Shown one piece after another: positions 18,209-28,879 of a stretch of DNA of 64,000 bases. Origin of the DNA: Halarcobacter sp. (GTDB lineage: Bacteria; Campylobacterota; Campylobacteria; Campylobacterales; Arcobacteraceae); assembly GCA_030145305.1 (NCBI GenBank), contig JAQYVX010000002.1, positions 310,001 through 374,000 on the forward strand, read 5' to 3'. Positions within the stretch are counted from its first letter, which is position 1. The number at the start of each line of letters is the position of its first letter. The notes beneath the pieces are model-generated. The model saw only the letters and a program-made list of their open reading frames with translations. It searched no databases and was not told the origin of the DNA. The translations under genes and the position numbers were made by a program.

Positions 18209-18427
18209 TTACTTATATCTATGAGTAATTCTACCCTTATCTAAAGAATAAGGTGTAATTTCAACTTTTACCTTATCGCCTGGTAAAATTTTGATATAGT
18301 GCATTCTCATTTTTCCTGAGATATGGCATAAAACCATATGACCATTATCTAACTCTACTTTAAACATTGCATTTGGTAGAGCTTCTGTCACTTTACCATC
18401 AATTACTATAACATCATCTTTTGCCAC
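18209..18427 (-). CDS. infA: Translation initiation factor IF-1
   Basis: 72 residues, the standard IF-1 length. It is an OB-fold protein that binds the 30S A site during initiation. Motifs: [39 protein letters not shown] and the C-terminal [11 protein letters not shown]. It is the last gene of the ribosomal protein operon, 14 bp after map, and is followed by a strong terminator hairpin. Confidence 0.97.
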   Translation of the reverse strand: MAKDDVIVIDGKVTEALPNAMFKVELDNGHMVLCHISGKMRMHYIKILPGDKVKVEITPYSLDKGRITHRYK

Positions 18428-18441
18428 TTTTTCTCCTAAGT

Positions 18442-19206
18442 TTACTCTTCTACTTGACTTAAAATTACTGCTTTACCATCGATAACAGCAACTGTATGCT
18501 CATAATGACTACCTCGTAATTTATCTTCTGAAACAACATCCCATTTATTATCTAAAATAACAGGTTCTCGCATCTTTTGACAAATCATTGGCTCTAAACA
18601 AAATACCATACCATTTTTAATTTTTGGTCCAGACTTTACATTTGGTGCATCAACATAATTTGGAATTTCTGGTTCATCGTGTGGCTTTTTACCAATACCA
18701 TGTCCACAAAATCTTATTAAAGGTTGATACCCACGTGCAACGATGAAATTTTCAATCTCTTTTGAAAGTTCTTTAAATCTCATACCTTCTTCTATAATGT
18801 CAATGGCATGATATAAAGCATCTTTTGAACAAGCGATTAATTCTTCATCTTCTTTTGATATTTTTCCTATAGGCATAGTAATAGCTGCATCACCATACCA
18901 TCCATCAATTTCAGATCCAATATCAATACCTAAAATGTCGCCTTCTTTTAATACAGTATCATCAGGAATACCATGAATAATAACTTCATTTAAAGAAGTA
19001 CAAACAGCACCAGGAAAACCATATAAACCTTTAAAAGATGGACGTGCGCCCAAGTTTCTTAAGAATTTTTCTCCCATTGTATCAACTTCTTTTAAAGTCA
19101 TACCAGCTTTTACATTTTGATTTAAATATTGTAAAGTCTTCGCAACTGCCAAAGAGGCAGTTCGAAGTTTTGAAATTTCATTAGGTTTTCTTAAAGGAAT
19201 AGCCAT
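18442..19206 (-). CDS. map: Methionine aminopeptidase type I
   Basis: 254 residues. It removes the initiator Met from nascent proteins. The dinuclear metal ligands are the two Asp in [14 protein letters not shown], the His in [16 protein letters not shown], the Glu in VFCLEPM and the Glu near YEHTVAV. There is no N-terminal zinc finger, so this is the short type Ia form. It lies between secY (3 bp away) and infA, the usual place in the spc operon of this phylum. Confidence 0.97.
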   Translation of the reverse strand: MAIPLRKPNEISKLRTASLAVAKTLQYLNQNVKAGMTLKEVDTMGEKFLRNLGARPSFKGLYGFPGAVCTSLNEVIIHGIPDDTVLKEGDILGIDIGSEIDGWYGDAAITMPIGKISKEDEELIACSKDALYHAIDIIEEGMRFKELSKEIENFIVARGYQPLIRFCGHGIGKKPHDEPEIPNYVDAPNVKSGPKIKNGMVFCLEPMICQKMREPVILDNKWDVVSEDKLRGSHYEHTVAVIDGKAVILSQVEE

Positions 19207-19209
19207 AAT

Positions 19210-20472
19210 CTATAGTCCTACGGCACTAAGAGTATCATATTTATTCATATATTGTTGTGCTTCTATTTTTCTCATAGTATCAATAGCAACTTGAACAACA
19301 ATAAGTACAGCAACACCACCAAAATAGAATGGAACGCCCATTGCTTTTACTAAAAGCCATGGAACTGTTGAAATAGCTCCTAAATAAATAGCTCCCCAGA
19401 AAGTTAATCTACTTGCAGTTTCATTTAAAAATTCTGCTGTAGAAGCTCCTGGTCTAACACCTGGAATAAACCCACCTTGTTTTTTTAAGTTTTCAGAAAT
19501 ATCTTTTGCGTTAAATGTAATTGAAGCATAAAAGAATGCAAAGAAAACTACAAATAAGAACATAAATACATTAAATGTATAAGATTGAGGACTTAAAAAA
19601 TCTGCTACAACTAAAAGGTATTCATTAGTAGAACCTTGTAATATTGTCGCAGGGAACATTAGAATAGCTGAGGCAAAAATTGCTGGAATTACACCCGCAA
19701 GGTTTACTTTAATTGGAATATAGTTCATTACTCTTTTGCTTTGATTTTGCATCATAACTTTTCTTGAGTAAGAAACAGGTACTCTTCTTTCACCTAGTTC
19801 TACATAAATAATTGCTCCTACAGTTGCTAGAATAATAACTAAAATAGCGATTACTGTTAAGAAATTCATTTGTCCGTTATTAACTAAGTCAATAGTTCCA
19901 CCAATTGCACTTGGAATTGCAGAAACAATACCAGCAAAGATAATTAATGAAATACCATTACCTATACCTTTTTGTGTGATTTGTTCACCAATCCACATAA
20001 GAAGCATAGTTCCAGTTAACATAGAAATTGATGATACAGCTACAAATGTATCCATATCAATTGAAATAGCACTTTGCCCTGATTGACCAGTTAATGAATT
20101 AAGACCCATTGAAACACCAATAGATTGAATTAATGTAATTACAATAGTAGTATATCTGATGATCTGCATATATTTTTGCATTCCATCTCTTTCTTTTTTC
20201 ATTTTACCAAGTGCGGGGAAAGTTGCGGCTAAAAGCTCCATTATAATTGAAGCTGTAATGTAAGGCATAATACCTAAAGAGATAATTGACAATCTTTCAA
20301 TTGCATTACCACTAAACATATTAACAAGACCTAATGCATTGTTTGCATTTGAATCGAAGAATTCTTTAACTACGTCAATATTAACACCAGGTACTGGCAC
20401 ATAAGCCAGTAACCGGTACATTAATATAAAACCTAATGTAATAAGAATCTTATTTATCAGATCTTTACTCAT
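19210..20472 (-). CDS. secY: Preprotein translocase subunit SecY
   Basis: 420 residues with ten hydrophobic segments forming the Sec channel. Recognisable pieces are YRLLAYVPVPGVN, the plug and TM2 region (LGIMPYITASIIMELL), the cytoplasmic loop ELGERRVPVSYSRK, and GFIPGVRPGASTAEFL ahead of the last segments. It is located after rplO in the spc operon, separated by 2 bp. Works with SecE, SecG and SecA encoded elsewhere. Confidence 0.97.
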   Translation of the reverse strand: MSKDLINKILITLGFILMYRLLAYVPVPGVNIDVVKEFFDSNANNALGLVNMFSGNAIERLSIISLGIMPYITASIIMELLAATFPALGKMKKERDGMQKYMQIIRYTTIVITLIQSIGVSMGLNSLTGQSGQSAISIDMDTFVAVSSISMLTGTMLLMWIGEQITQKGIGNGISLIIFAGIVSAIPSAIGGTIDLVNNGQMNFLTVIAILVIILATVGAIIYVELGERRVPVSYSRKVMMQNQSKRVMNYIPIKVNLAGVIPAIFASAILMFPATILQGSTNEYLLVVADFLSPQSYTFNVFMFLFVVFFAFFYASITFNAKDISENLKKQGGFIPGVRPGASTAEFLNETASRLTFWGAIYLGAISTVPWLLVKAMGVPFYFGGVAVLIVVQVAIDTMRKIEAQQYMNKYDTLSAVGL

Positions 20473-20474
20473 AA

Positions 20475-20873
20475 TTAGTTTCCAGTAGTTGTAACGTTTT
20501 CGTCTTTAATTTTAGAAGCTAAATCTTTAGCAGCTGTTCCAATTAATTTAACTTTTGTAACACTTCTAGAAAGTTTGTAAACAGCTTTGATTGAATCAAG
20601 TGTAATTTCTTCAAGTGCTGCCACTTGTTTAATTTTATCAACATTGATTGAATAAGGTTTTGCTACTCTTGAAAAGAATCCAATTTTAGGAACTCTTTTT
20701 TGAAGTGGTTGTTGACCACCTTCAAAATGTCTCTTAATTTTGTATCCAGATCTAGATTTTTGACCTTTTTGACCTCGTGTAGATGTCTTACCCATTCCTG
20801 AACCTTGACCTCTACCTACTCTTTTAACATTTTTTGTACTACCAGCTGCTGGTTGTAAGTTATCTAATACCAT
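20475..20873 (-). CDS. rplO: 50S ribosomal protein L15
   Basis: 132 residues. The Gly/Lys-rich N-terminus ([20 protein letters not shown]) and [17 protein letters not shown] are diagnostic of L15, which binds 23S rRNA late in 50S assembly. It lies 4 bp after rpsE; rpmD (L30), which sits between these two genes in many bacteria, is absent, as in other Campylobacterota. Confidence 0.97.
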   Translation of the reverse strand: MVLDNLQPAAGSTKNVKRVGRGQGSGMGKTSTRGQKGQKSRSGYKIKRHFEGGQQPLQKRVPKIGFFSRVAKPYSINVDKIKQVAALEEITLDSIKAVYKLSRSVTKVKLIGTAAKDLASKIKDENVTTTGN

Positions 20874-20877
20874 AAAA

Positions 20878-21324
20878 TTACCCTTTAATTCTTGCTAAAG
20901 CTTCAACTGTAGCTTGCACAAGGTTATTTGGATTATTTGAACCTAAAGATTTTGCAATAATATCTTTAAGTCCTGCTAATTCAAGTACTGGTCTTGCCGC
21001 ACCACCTGCGATAAGTCCTGTACCTTCAGATGCTGGCTTTAATAATATTTTACTTGCATTATATTTGTGCTCAATATCGTGATTAATTGTTGTACCATGA
21101 ATATTAACTTTTATTAATGATTTGAATGCATCATCTAAAGCTTTCTTAATTGCATCAGGAACTTCTTTTGCTTTTCCTGTACCAAATCCAACTGTACCGT
21201 TTTTATCACCAACAACAACTAAAGCTGTAAATCTGAATCTTCTACCACCCTTTACAACTTTTGTTACTCTTCCGATTTTAACGATTGCTTCTTGAAAATC
21301 TTCTCTATTTACTGCTGCCATCAT
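20878..21324 (-). CDS. rpsE: 30S ribosomal protein S5
   Basis: 148 residues with the S5 N-terminal dsRNA-binding-like domain ([22 protein letters not shown]) and the C-terminal S5 fold ([19 protein letters not shown]). S5 sits at the mRNA entry site and affects decoding accuracy. Two ATGs in tandem (21324 and 21321) follow an AAGGG site; either may be used. Slightly shorter than the E. coli protein at its N-terminus. Confidence 0.97.
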   Translation of the reverse strand: MMAAVNREDFQEAIVKIGRVTKVVKGGRRFRFTALVVVGDKNGTVGFGTGKAKEVPDAIKKALDDAFKSLIKVNIHGTTINHDIEHKYNASKILLKPASEGTGLIAGGAARPVLELAGLKDIIAKSLGSNNPNNLVQATVEALARIKG

Positions 21325-21330
21325 TAACCC

Positions 21331-21690
21331 TTATAATTTGATACCATTATCTCTTAGTGCGTCAGCAAATGCTGCAACTACACCATGATAAAGGTATCCA
21401 TTTCTATCAAATACTACTGTTTCAATACCAGCAGTTTTTAAGCTCTCAGCAAATTGTGCTGCAACTTTTACTGCACCTTCTTTATTACAAGGTAATTCTA
21501 ATGTTTTAGAATTTACTGCTGCAAGTGTAACACCAGCAACATCATCAATTGCTTGTGCACTTAAATATCTATTTGATTTAAAAATAGATACTCTAGGTGT
21601 TTGCGCAGTTCCTGAAATATTACCTCTAACTCTTCTTTTTCTAATAGCTCTTAAAGAGTTCTTTTTAGCTAAATCTTTTGCTCTACTCAT
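21331..21690 (-). CDS. rplR: 50S ribosomal protein L18
   Basis: 119 residues. The N-terminus is basic ([20 protein letters not shown]), as is usual for this 5S rRNA-binding protein, and [12 protein letters not shown] and [20 protein letters not shown] match the family core. It lies between rplF and rpsE with gaps of 11 and 6 bp. Confidence 0.97.
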   Translation of the reverse strand: MSRAKDLAKKNSLRAIRKRRVRGNISGTAQTPRVSIFKSNRYLSAQAIDDVAGVTLAAVNSKTLELPCNKEGAVKVAAQFAESLKTAGIETVVFDRNGYLYHGVVAAFADALRDNGIKL

Positions 21691-21701
21691 TTTCTCACAC
21701 C

Positions 21702-22235
21702 TTACTTAGCAGTTTTTCCGGCTTTTCTAACGATATGCTCGTCAGTATACTTCACACCTTTACCTTTGTACGGTTCTGGTTTTCGGTAGCCTCTAATGAT
21801 TGCAGCAGCTTGACCAACTTGTTGTTTGTCAGCACCTTTTACATGAATTAAGTTTTTCTCAACAGTAATTTCTAATCCATCAGCGATTTCATAGTTAATT
21901 GGGTGAGAATATCCTAATTGTAGTTCTAAAACTTTTCCTTTTACAGCAGCTCTATAACCAACACCGTTTACTTCTAAAGATTTTTGAAAACCTTTATCTA
22001 AACCTTCAATAGCGTTGTTTAATAATGCTCTGTAAGTTCCCCAGAAAGCAGAAGATTCTTTTGATTCTCCAACTTTTCCTAAGTTTACATTACCATCTGC
22101 AATTTCAACTGTAACTCTACCATGTGTTTCAACACAAGAAGTTTTGTTACCTTTTTTTACATCAATAGTAGTACCATTAACTGATACTTCAATCCCTGAA
22201 GGGATTGCGATAGGTTTTTTTCCAATTCTAGACAT
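21702..22235 (-). CDS. rplF: 50S ribosomal protein L6
   Basis: 177 residues with two repeated L6 domains: [17 protein letters not shown] at the start and the second ending in [20 protein letters not shown], the family signature. L6 lies near the factor-binding site. It is 9 bp after rpsH in the operon. Confidence 0.97.
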   Translation of the reverse strand: MSRIGKKPIAIPSGIEVSVNGTTIDVKKGNKTSCVETHGRVTVEIADGNVNLGKVGESKESSAFWGTYRALLNNAIEGLDKGFQKSLEVNGVGYRAAVKGKVLELQLGYSHPINYEIADGLEITVEKNLIHVKGADKQQVGQAAAIIRGYRKPEPYKGKGVKYTDEHIVRKAGKTAK

Positions 22236-22244
22236 TACACTCTC

Positions 22245-22643
22245 CTACCAAACTGTACATAGTAACTCACCACCAACGTTAGCAGCAAATGCTTCATCGT
22301 TAGCGATTATACCTTTGTTTGTAGAAACAATGATAGTACCATATCCATTTTTAAAAGATTTGATTTCTGAAGCGTTTTTATAAACTCTTCTTCCTGGTTT
22401 TGAAACTCTTGTGATTTCATTGATAACTGATTTCTCGTTATCATCATATTTTAATGTTACTTGAATAGTTTTCTTATTGTTTGTACCATCAATTACTTTG
22501 AAACCATCAATGTATTCTTTTGATTGTAATACATTTAAAACTCCAACTACCGTGTTAGAATGTAATAATGTTGCAACATCTAATTTTCTCATTGCAGCAT
22601 TTCTAATTCTTGTTAAAGCATCTGCGATTATATCATTCATCAT
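22245..22643 (-). CDS. rpsH: 30S ribosomal protein S8
   Basis: 132 residues (130 if the second or third Met is used; [14 protein letters not shown] is the conserved start). The C-terminal signature [17 protein letters not shown] matches S8, which binds the central domain of 16S rRNA and in many bacteria is the translational repressor of the spc operon. No matching leader hairpin before rplE was identified here. Confidence 0.97.
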   Translation of the reverse strand: MMNDIIADALTRIRNAAMRKLDVATLLHSNTVVGVLNVLQSKEYIDGFKVIDGTNNKKTIQVTLKYDDNEKSVINEITRVSKPGRRVYKNASEIKSFKNGYGTIIVSTNKGIIANDEAFAANVGGELLCTVW

Positions 22644-22656
22644 AGCTTATATTCTC

Positions 22657-22842
22657 CTACCAACTAGATTTTTTAACGCCAGGAAGTAATCCCTCGTTAG
22701 CCATTTTTCTTAAACAAATTCTACAAAGACCAAAGTCTCTGTATACTGAATGTGGTCTTCCACAAACAGAACATCTTGTATATGCTCTTGAAGAGAACTT
22801 AGGAGTTCTCTTTTGTTTAGCAATCATAGATTTCTTTGCCAT
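22657..22842 (-). CDS. rpsN: 30S ribosomal protein S14 type Z (zinc-binding)
   Basis: 61 residues, the short zinc form. The ligands are CSVC and CRIC, in [17 protein letters not shown] and [14 protein letters not shown]. It binds 16S rRNA in the head of the small subunit. Its start shares one base with the rplE stop. The zinc form ties ribosome assembly to zinc supply; no zinc-free paralogue is in the window. Confidence 0.97.
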   Translation of the reverse strand: MAKKSMIAKQKRTPKFSSRAYTRCSVCGRPHSVYRDFGLCRICLRKMANEGLLPGVKKSSW

Positions 22843-23390
22843 TACGCTCTTCCTTTTGTAAATGGAATTCCAACTAATTCTAATAATCTATATGCTTCAG
22901 CATCGTCATTAGCAGTTGTTCCAACTGAAATATTCATACCATGAGTTTTAATAATATCATCGTATACAACTTCAGGGAACATTAATTGTTCATCTAATCC
23001 AAAGTTGAAGTTTCCTCTACCATCAAAACCATTTCTGTTAAGACCTCTAAAGTCTTTTACTCTTGGTAATGCAATTGAACAAAGTTTGTCTAAGAAGTTA
23101 TACATTTGTTCACCTCTAAGTGTAACTTTAATACCTACAGGGTAACCTTCTCTTACTTTAAAACCAGCAACTGATTTCTTAGCAATAACTTTAACTGCTC
23201 TTTGACCAGCAATTAAAGAAATAGTATCTTGAATGTTTTGCATTAATTTACTATCTTTCATAGCTTCACCAGCACCAACAGAGATAACTACTTTGTTTAA
23301 CTTTGCAGTTAACATTTTGTTTTTTGGAAACTCTGTTTCTAAAACTGGTTTAATTTCTGAATTATATCTTTCTAATAATCTTGATGCCAT
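22842..23390 (-). CDS. rplE: 50S ribosomal protein L5
   Basis: 182 residues starting at ATG 23390 ([10 protein letters not shown]), two bases after the rplX stop; an in-frame GTG at 23399 lies inside rplX and is less likely because AAGGTG sits at ribosome-site distance from the ATG. Family motifs are [19 protein letters not shown], the [21 protein letters not shown] segment and [14 protein letters not shown]5 binds 5S rRNA and contacts P-site tRNA. Confidence 0.96.
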   Translation of the reverse strand: MASRLLERYNSEIKPVLETEFPKNKMLTAKLNKVVISVGAGEAMKDSKLMQNIQDTISLIAGQRAVKVIAKKSVAGFKVREGYPVGIKVTLRGEQMYNFLDKLCSIALPRVKDFRGLNRNGFDGRGNFNFGLDEQLMFPEVVYDDIIKTHGMNISVGTTANDDAEAYRLLELVGIPFTKGRA

Positions 23391-23391
23391 C

Positions 23392-23631
23392 TTATTCACC
23401 TTCTACTTTTGCTACATTAGAAATGTCAATAGGCATTTCTTTGTTTACAAAACCACCCTCAGGGTTTTTATCTTGATCAGGTTTAACTGTTTTTTTAGCA
23501 ACTTTACAATCTTTAACAATTACTTGTCTAGATGTAGGTAAAACTTGTAATACTTCACCAGTTTTCCCTTTATCGTCACCAGCAATAATTTTTACAGTAT
23601 CACCTTTTTTAATTTTTAATTTAACAGCCAT
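23392..23631 (-). CDS. rplX: 50S ribosomal protein L24
   Basis: 79 residues from ATG 23631 ([20 protein letters not shown]), preceded by a strong GGAGGT. A frame extended to 23661 lies inside rplN and is discarded. The KOW motif ([19 protein letters not shown]) is intact. L24 starts assembly of the 50S subunit. The C-terminus is short compared with the roughly 104 residues of E. coli. Confidence 0.95.
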   Translation of the reverse strand: MAVKLKIKKGDTVKIIAGDDKGKTGEVLQVLPTSRQVIVKDCKVAKKTVKPDQDKNPEGGFVNKEMPIDISNVAKVEGE

Positions 23632-23632
23632 A

Positions 23633-24001
23633 TTATAGTACCTCCGGAGCAAGTGAAACAATTTTCATGAAACCTGAGTATCTAACTTCTCTAGCTACAG
23701 GTCCAAAAATTCTTGTTCCGATTGGGTCTTTTTTAGCATCAAGAATAACAGCAGCGTTATCATCAAATCTAATTAAAGAACCATTTTCTCTTTGAATTTC
23801 TTTGTGCGTTCTTACAACAACAGCTTTAACAACAGCACCCTTCTTAACTTTACCAGTTGGTAAAGCTTTTTTAACTGAAGCAACAATAACATCACCAACA
23901 GATGCATATCTTCTCTTAGATCCACCAAGAACTTTGATACACATGATTTCTTTAGCACCAGTGTTATCAGCTACATTTAATCTAGTAAAACTTTGAATCA
24001 T
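23633..24001 (-). CDS. rplN: 50S ribosomal protein L14
   Basis: 122 residues, exact family length. It starts with [19 protein letters not shown] and contains the signature [17 protein letters not shown] and [13 protein letters not shown]. The ATG shares one base with the rpsQ TAA. L14 lies on the subunit interface and is a target of ribosome silencing factors. Confidence 0.97.
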   Translation of the reverse strand: MIQSFTRLNVADNTGAKEIMCIKVLGGSKRRYASVGDVIVASVKKALPTGKVKKGAVVKAVVVRTHKEIQRENGSLIRFDDNAAVILDAKKDPIGTRIFGPVAREVRYSGFMKIVSLAPEVL

Positions 24002-24255
24002 TATTTAACTCCTGTAGCTACAATCGTTTTTAATCTAAAAGATTTAGTTTTAGATAAAGGTCTACACTCAATAGCAATTACAGTGTCACCCTCGTTTAAT
24101 TCATTTTTTTCATCATGAATTAAATATTTTTTGAATCTTTTTACAGTTTTGTGATATTTAGGATGCATAACTGATCTTGTAACTAGTACAGAAGCAGTTT
24201 TTTCTCCAGATTTTTTAACCACAACACCTTGAATCTCTCTTTTATGTGAACTCAT
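24001..24255 (-). CDS. rpsQ: 30S ribosomal protein S17
   Basis: 84 residues from ATG 24255 ([20 protein letters not shown]); the longer frame to 24309 overlaps rpmC and is not used. The OB fold includes [21 protein letters not shown] and [19 protein letters not shown], the S17 signature. It binds 16S rRNA early in 30S assembly. Confidence 0.96.
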   Translation of the reverse strand: MSSHKREIQGVVVKKSGEKTASVLVTRSVMHPKYHKTVKRFKKYLIHDEKNELNEGDTVIAIECRPLSKTKSFRLKTIVATGVK

Positions 24256-24265
24256 ACTTAGATCC

Positions 24266-24457
24266 TTAATTAGCTTGTGCTGCAGTAATAGCTGTGTTAA
24301 TTTGTGCAATTTCTTTTTTGCACGCTCTTAACTCAGTTGTATTAGTTAACTGCATAGTTTTTAGCTTAGCTTTTAATTCAAAAAGAAGCACCTTTTTTTC
24401 TTTTAATAACTCGTTTAACTCTTGTAAACTTTTTTCTTTTAAATCAGAATAAATCAT
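24266..24457 (-). CDS. rpmC: 50S ribosomal protein L29
   Basis: 63 residues from ATG 24457, inside the 3' end of rplP, so the two are coupled. Two helices ([39 protein letters not shown]) form the L29 hairpin at the exit tunnel. An in-frame GTG at 24463 is an alternative start. Confidence 0.95.
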   Translation of the reverse strand: MIYSDLKEKSLQELNELLKEKKVLLFELKAKLKTMQLTNTTELRACKKEIAQINTAITAAQAN

Positions 24458-24863
24458 TTTCACTATCTCTTGTTACAATTTTAGTTTTGAATGGTAATTT
24501 ATGTCTTGCTAAAGTTAAAGCAGCTCTTGATAATTCTTCATCAACACCAGCCATTTCGAAACAGATTCTACCTGGCTTAATATTCATAACCCATTTATCA
24601 ACTGCACCTTTACCTTTACCCATTCTTGTTTCTAATGGTTTAGCAGTAAGCGGTTTATCAGGGAATACCATAATCCATACTTTTGCTTGTCTTTTAACTT
24701 TTCTAGTCATTGCAATTCTGGCAGCTTCGATTTGTCTTGAATCTATTCTTCCATGCTCTAGAGCTTTAAGTCCAAAGTCTCCGTAAGCAAGAGTATTAGC
24801 TCTAGCTGACTTACCTCTGTTTCGACCTTTCATTACTTTTCTAAATTTCGTTCTCTTAGGCAT
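24444..24863 (-). CDS. rplP: 50S ribosomal protein L16
   Basis: 139 residues from ATG 24863 ([17 protein letters not shown]). An upstream ATG at 24869 (MLMPKRT) is possible but less conserved. Motifs: [21 protein letters not shown] and [13 protein letters not shown]16 shapes the A-site region of the peptidyl transferase centre. It overlaps rpmC by 14 bp. Confidence 0.96.
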   Translation of the reverse strand: MPKRTKFRKVMKGRNRGKSARANTLAYGDFGLKALEHGRIDSRQIEAARIAMTRKVKRQAKVWIMVFPDKPLTAKPLETRMGKGKGAVDKWVMNIKPGRICFEMAGVDEELSRAALTLARHKLPFKTKIVTRDSENDLF

Positions 24864-24871
24864 TAACATAA

Positions 24872-25573
24872 TTATTTACCTCTTCTCTTTTGTGGTCTTC
24901 TTTTTGGTTTAGAATCAGCAGTGTCTTTCTCAGTTGGAATACCTTTTGCAAGTACTTCACCTTTGAAAATCCAAACTTTGATACCAATACAACCATAAGT
25001 AGTGTGAGCTTCAGCAAAACCGTAATCGATTCTAGCTCTTAAAGTATGTAAAGGAACTCTACCTTCTAAGTACCACTCAGTTCTTGCCATTTCAGCTCCA
25101 CCAAGTCTACCAGAAACAGATACTTTAATACCTTTTGCACCAGATTTAAGAGCGTTTTGCATAACTCTTTTCATAGCTCTTCTAAATGCAACTCTTCTTT
25201 CTAATTGTTGAGCAACATTTTCAGCAGAAAGTTGACCAGATAATTGTGGTTTTCTCTCTTCTTTAATATTAACTGCGATTTCTTTTCCAACTAATGCTGC
25301 AAGATTAGTTTTAAGTTTTTCAACGTCTGCACCTTTTTTACCAATAATGATACCAGGACGAGCAGCTACAATAGTAACTCTAACTTTTTTAGCAGTTCTC
25401 TCTACGATAGTTTGAGCAACACCTGCATAGTATAACTCTTTTTTAACGTATTTTCTGATTTTATCATCTTCAGCAACATTAGCAGGCATTGTAGAAAATT
25501 TTGGAAACCATCTTGATTCCCAGTTTCTATTAATACCTAATCTTAAACCTATTGGATTAACTTTTTGACCCAT
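24872..25573 (-). CDS. rpsC: 30S ribosomal protein S3
   Basis: 233 residues. The N-terminus [21 protein letters not shown], the KH domain ([21 protein letters not shown]) and the C-terminal domain ([16 protein letters not shown]) are all canonical, with a Lys/Arg-rich tail. S3 lines the mRNA entry channel. Its start shares one base with the rplV stop. Confidence 0.97.
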   Translation of the reverse strand: MGQKVNPIGLRLGINRNWESRWFPKFSTMPANVAEDDKIRKYVKKELYYAGVAQTIVERTAKKVRVTIVAARPGIIIGKKGADVEKLKTNLAALVGKEIAVNIKEERKPQLSGQLSAENVAQQLERRVAFRRAMKRVMQNALKSGAKGIKVSVSGRLGGAEMARTEWYLEGRVPLHTLRARIDYGFAEAHTTYGCIGIKVWIFKGEVLAKGIPTEKDTADSKPKRRPQKRRGK

Positions 25574-25905
25574 TACTTGTCTCCTTGTGATGCAGCAGCA
25601 ACTTCAATCATGATATGCGCAGTTGGTTTATGTTTTGGTGATGCACTACCTCTTGCTCTTGGAGTAAATCTCTTAAGAACAGGACCTTTATCAACTCTTG
25701 CAGATGTGATAATCGCATCTTCTGGCTCTAAACCAGCATTAGCAACAGCTGAAGCAATAACTTTTGAAATAATTCCCGCAGCTTTATTTGGAGTGAATTC
25801 TAAAGATGCAATTGCATACTCAGCGTTCATACCTTGAACTTCTCTAGCAATTAATCTTGCTTTTGTAGGAGATAATCTAATGAATTTTAATACAGCTCTA
25901 GCCAT
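25573..25905 (-). CDS. rplV: 50S ribosomal protein L22
   Basis: 110 residues, standard length. [19 protein letters not shown] and the beta-hairpin motif [20 protein letters not shown] reach into the exit tunnel where macrolides bind. The stop of rpsS and this start share one base. Confidence 0.97.
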   Translation of the reverse strand: MARAVLKFIRLSPTKARLIAREVQGMNAEYAIASLEFTPNKAAGIISKVIASAVANAGLEPEDAIITSARVDKGPVLKRFTPRARGSASPKHKPTAHIMIEVAAASQGDK

Positions 25906-26183
25906 TATCCTACCTTTCTTTGTACAGAACCTTTGTGGCCTCTGAACGTTCTAGTTGGTGCAAATTCACCTAACTTATATCCAACGTGGTTTTCTGTAAT
26001 ATTTACAGGTACAAAGTTTCTTCCGTTATGCACATTAAATGTTAATCCAATCATGTCAGGTAAAATCATAGATCTTCTTGACCATGTTTTGATTGGTTTT
26101 TTATCATTAGCTTCAACAGCTTTTAATACTTTTTTCATTAAGTGTGCGTCTATGAATGGACCTTTTTTTATTGATCTTGCCAT
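25905..26183 (-). CDS. rpsS: 30S ribosomal protein S19
   Basis: 92 residues. [32 protein letters not shown] and the signature [20 protein letters not shown] match S19, which lies in the head of the 30S subunit with S13. It follows rplB after 9 bp. Confidence 0.97.
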   Translation of the reverse strand: MARSIKKGPFIDAHLMKKVLKAVEANDKKPIKTWSRRSMILPDMIGLTFNVHNGRNFVPVNITENHVGYKLGEFAPTRTFRGHKGSVQRKVG

Positions 26184-26192
26184 CTTAAACCC

Positions 26193-27020
26193 TTACTTCT
26201 TTTTTCTTGAAATGATTAACTTATCACTAGCTTTTTTCTTTCTAGTTTTGTAACCTTTAGTTGGCATACCCCATGGAGTAACCGGATGTCTACCAGAGTT
26301 AGTCTTACCTTCACCACCACCATGTGGGTGATCAATAGGGTTCATTGCTGATCCTCTTGTTTGTGGTCTCTTACCTAAGTGTCTTTGTCTACCAGCTTTT
26401 CCAACAACCATGTTAGAGAAATCTTCGTTTCCAACGATTCCAACTGTACCAATACAAACACCTAAGATTTTTCTCATTTCACCTGAAGGAAGTCTCATAA
26501 TTACATATTTGTCTTCTCTACCCATGATTTGAGCGTATCCACCAGCAGATCTTGCAATTTGTCCACCTTTCCCTGGTTTTAATTCAATATTATGAACCAT
26601 TGTACCAACAGGAATGTTTGTAAGTCTCATTGCATTACCTGGTAAAATATCAAGTCCAGACTCTGCTGCTTGAACTTTATCACCAACTTTTAATCCAGAA
26701 GGTTGTAAGATATATCTTTTATCTCCATCTGCATAAGTAACTAAACAAATTCTACAGTTTCTGTATGGGTCGTACTCAATAGTTGAAACAGTACCCTCAA
26801 CACCAAATTTATTTCTTTTAAAATCAATAATTCTATATAGTTTTTTAGCACCTGCTTCTTTGTGTCTTGAAGTAATTCTACCATTATTATTTCTACCAGC
26901 ACTAGCTTTTACTCTTACAAGTAAAGATCTAACTGTTGGTTTAGAAGTAATTTCAGAAGTATCCATAACAGACATAAATCTTCTTGCAGGAGTTATTGGT
27001 CTAAATTTTTTAATTGCCAT
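26193..27020 (-). CDS. rplB: 50S ribosomal protein L2
   Basis: 275 residues, full length. [20 protein letters not shown] at the start, [18 protein letters not shown] in the middle and the signature [20 protein letters not shown] at the end are diagnostic. L2 is needed for subunit association and peptidyl transfer. Confidence 0.98.
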   Translation of the reverse strand: MAIKKFRPITPARRFMSVMDTSEITSKPTVRSLLVRVKASAGRNNNGRITSRHKEAGAKKLYRIIDFKRNKFGVEGTVSTIEYDPYRNCRICLVTYADGDKRYILQPSGLKVGDKVQAAESGLDILPGNAMRLTNIPVGTMVHNIELKPGKGGQIARSAGGYAQIMGREDKYVIMRLPSGEMRKILGVCIGTVGIVGNEDFSNMVVGKAGRQRHLGKRPQTRGSAMNPIDHPHGGGEGKTNSGRHPVTPWGMPTKGYKTRKKKASDKLIISRKKK

Positions 27021-27031
27021 CTATAATCTCC

Positions 27032-27313
27032 TTAAGCTGAAAGGTTCGCTATTTCAGCGCCCTCTGGTAATGTAACGTAGAATTTCTTGAAATCTGGTCT
27101 TCGACCTGGTTTCCCTCTAAATTTTTTAACTTTACCATTTTGTCTTAAAGAGTTGATTTTTGATGGTGTAACACCAAAATACTCTTTAAATACTTCTTTT
27201 AAGCTGCTCTTAGTCATTCTTGGACTAGTTTGAACAACCACAACACCATTTTCTTGAAGCTCGATTGTCTTTTCTGTATATAATATTGCTTTAATATCTG
27301 TAATATCTGCCAT
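27032..27313 (-). CDS. rplW: 50S ribosomal protein L23
   Basis: 93 residues. [19 protein letters not shown], the [19 protein letters not shown] segment and [16 protein letters not shown] correspond to L23, the docking site for trigger factor and SRP at the tunnel exit. It begins 2 bp after rplD. Confidence 0.96.
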   Translation of the reverse strand: MADITDIKAILYTEKTIELQENGVVVVQTSPRMTKSSLKEVFKEYFGVTPSKINSLRQNGKVKKFRGKPGRRPDFKKFYVTLPEGAEIANLSA

Positions 27314-27315
27314 CT

Positions 27316-27906
27316 CTACGCCTCTTTAGTTAGTGATTCAAATACTGATTTTTCAATTAGTATTGAATGATATGCAGAAATTAAATATGCATTAATTTCT
27401 TGTTTTTCAATCATGTAACAATTTTTAATGTTTCTAAACGCTAAATAAGATTTTTCTTCTATTGAATCAACAATAATAAGAGTGTCTCTTTGGTTTAATT
27501 CATTAACAATTGAAATCGCATCTTTAGTTTTACCAGACTCAACTTTTACTGAATCAGCTACAAATAAAGAACCCTTTTCAACATGAGCGTTAATAGCAAA
27601 GTTTAATGCTAAACCTTTTTGCTTTCTGTTGATTTTTTGCTTATAATTTCTTTTAGTAGGACCAAAAACTTGACCACCACCTACGAATAAAGGAGATCTT
27701 TTAGAACCCCATCTAGCACCACCAGAACCTTTTTGAGCTTTAGGTTTTTTACCACCACCGCTTACTTCAGATCTGTTTTTTACTCTAGCTGTGTTTGCTC
27801 TTTGAGCTGCTAGGTATGATTTAACATATAAGTATAAGTTATGCGAGTTAATGTCTTTAAAAGACGCTGGTAACTCGTTTGTTTGTACTACTACTGCATT
27901 ACTCAT
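27316..27906 (-). CDS. rplD: 50S ribosomal protein L4
   Basis: 196 residues. The central loop motif ([21 protein letters not shown] and [13 protein letters not shown]) is the L4 signature that reaches the exit tunnel. In E. coli L4 represses its own S10 operon; whether it does so here is unknown. Its start overlaps the rplC stop by 4 bp. Confidence 0.97.
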   Translation of the reverse strand: MSNAVVVQTNELPASFKDINSHNLYLYVKSYLAAQRANTARVKNRSEVSGGGKKPKAQKGSGGARWGSKRSPLFVGGGQVFGPTKRNYKQKINRKQKGLALNFAINAHVEKGSLFVADSVKVESGKTKDAISIVNELNQRDTLIIVDSIEEKSYLAFRNIKNCYMIEKQEINAYLISAYHSILIEKSVFESLTKEA

Positions 27907-28478
27907 TTAGCAATCCTCACTTTTCCTAATCCACCATTTGGTCCTGAAACAGCACCTTTTACAACTAAAATACCAGTCTCTGCATCAAATGAAATAACAT
28001 CATTTCTTACAGAATTTGTTGTATTTCCGTATTGTCCTGGCATTTTTTTACCTGGCATAACTCTACCTGGCCATTCACACATACCAATAGAACCAGTTCT
28101 TCTACCCATTCTATGTCCGTGAGATGCTCTACCACCTGCAAAATTCCATCTTTTAACTACACCAGAGAAACCTCTACCTTTAGTTTTAAAAGTTGTTTTT
28201 AATAATTTTGCTTCTGATAAACCAGTTACATCTAAATCACCTGCTTCAGTGTTTGCTACAGTAATTGTTGCAAATCTGTTAAACTCTTTAGATAAGTTAA
28301 ATTTCTTTTGTTGACCTTCAATTGTTTTATTCATCTTTTTACCAGATGAATAAGAAACAAATGCTACGCCGTCAGTCACTGCACATACTTTAGTATCAAG
28401 AACTTTCAAAAGTGTAACAGGAGTACTAGGAACAGATATAGTTCTGCTCATACCGATTTTTTCTACGATAAATTCCAT
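27903..28478 (-). CDS. rplC: 50S ribosomal protein L3
   Basis: 191 residues. It contains [39 protein letters not shown] and [12 protein letters not shown], the L3 signature near the peptidyl transferase centre. Follows rpsJ by 17 bp with an AAAGGG ribosome site. Confidence 0.97.
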   Translation of the reverse strand: MEFIVEKIGMSRTISVPSTPVTLLKVLDTKVCAVTDGVAFVSYSSGKKMNKTIEGQQKKFNLSKEFNRFATITVANTEAGDLDVTGLSEAKLLKTTFKTKGRGFSGVVKRWNFAGGRASHGHRMGRRTGSIGMCEWPGRVMPGKKMPGQYGNTTNSVRNDVISFDAETGILVVKGAVSGPNGGLGKVRIAK

Positions 28479-28495
28479 TTATATTACCCTTTCTT

Positions 28496-28810
28496 TTATT
28501 CTTGACCCATTGATCTAACTTCAACGTCAACTTCTGGAGCTAAGTCAAGTTTCATTAATGAATCAACTGTGTCAGGAGTCGCAGCTATGATATCAATCAT
28601 TCGCGTATGAACTCTGATTTCAAATTGCTCTCTTGCGTCTTTGTTTACGTGTGGACCTTTAAGAACTGTATACTTTCTGATCTTTGTTGGTAAAGGTATA
28701 GGACCTCTCAACTCAGCACCAGTTCTTTTAACAGCTTCAACAATTGAAGCAACACTTCTGTCTAAAACTCTGTGATCGTAAGCTTTAAGCTTTAATCTAA
28801 TTTTTTCCAT
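28496..28810 (-). CDS. rpsJ: 30S ribosomal protein S10
   Basis: 104 residues from ATG 28810 ([20 protein letters not shown]) with AAAGGA before it; the in-frame ATG at 28843 lies within the leader hairpin and is not the conserved start. [20 protein letters not shown] is the S10 signature. First gene of the S10-spc operon. S10 also pairs with NusB in antitermination. Confidence 0.97.
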   Translation of the reverse strand: MEKIRLKLKAYDHRVLDRSVASIVEAVKRTGAELRGPIPLPTKIRKYTVLKGPHVNKDAREQFEIRVHTRMIDIIAATPDTVDSLMKLDLAPEVDVEVRSMGQE

Positions 28811-28834
28811 GTATTTTTTTCCTTTAAAGAACTC

Positions 28835-28862
28835 GTTAGACATACGAAAAACGCACTCTAAC
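28835..28862 (-). promoter_or_regulatory. Hairpin in the S10 operon leader
   Basis: On the minus strand GTTAGA and TCTAAC close a hairpin whose inner part (TGCG-TTTTT-CGTA) also pairs. It sits in the roughly 60-nt leader between the promoter and rpsJ and is a candidate site for regulation of the operon. Its 3' arm contains an in-frame ATG (28843). Confidence 0.5.
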
Positions 28863-28879
28863 CCTTTTTATGGACGCGG

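Noticed and set aside
24001-24309. Longer form of rpsQ
   Set aside because: The upstream part overlaps rpmC, and the conserved S17 N-terminus begins at 24255.
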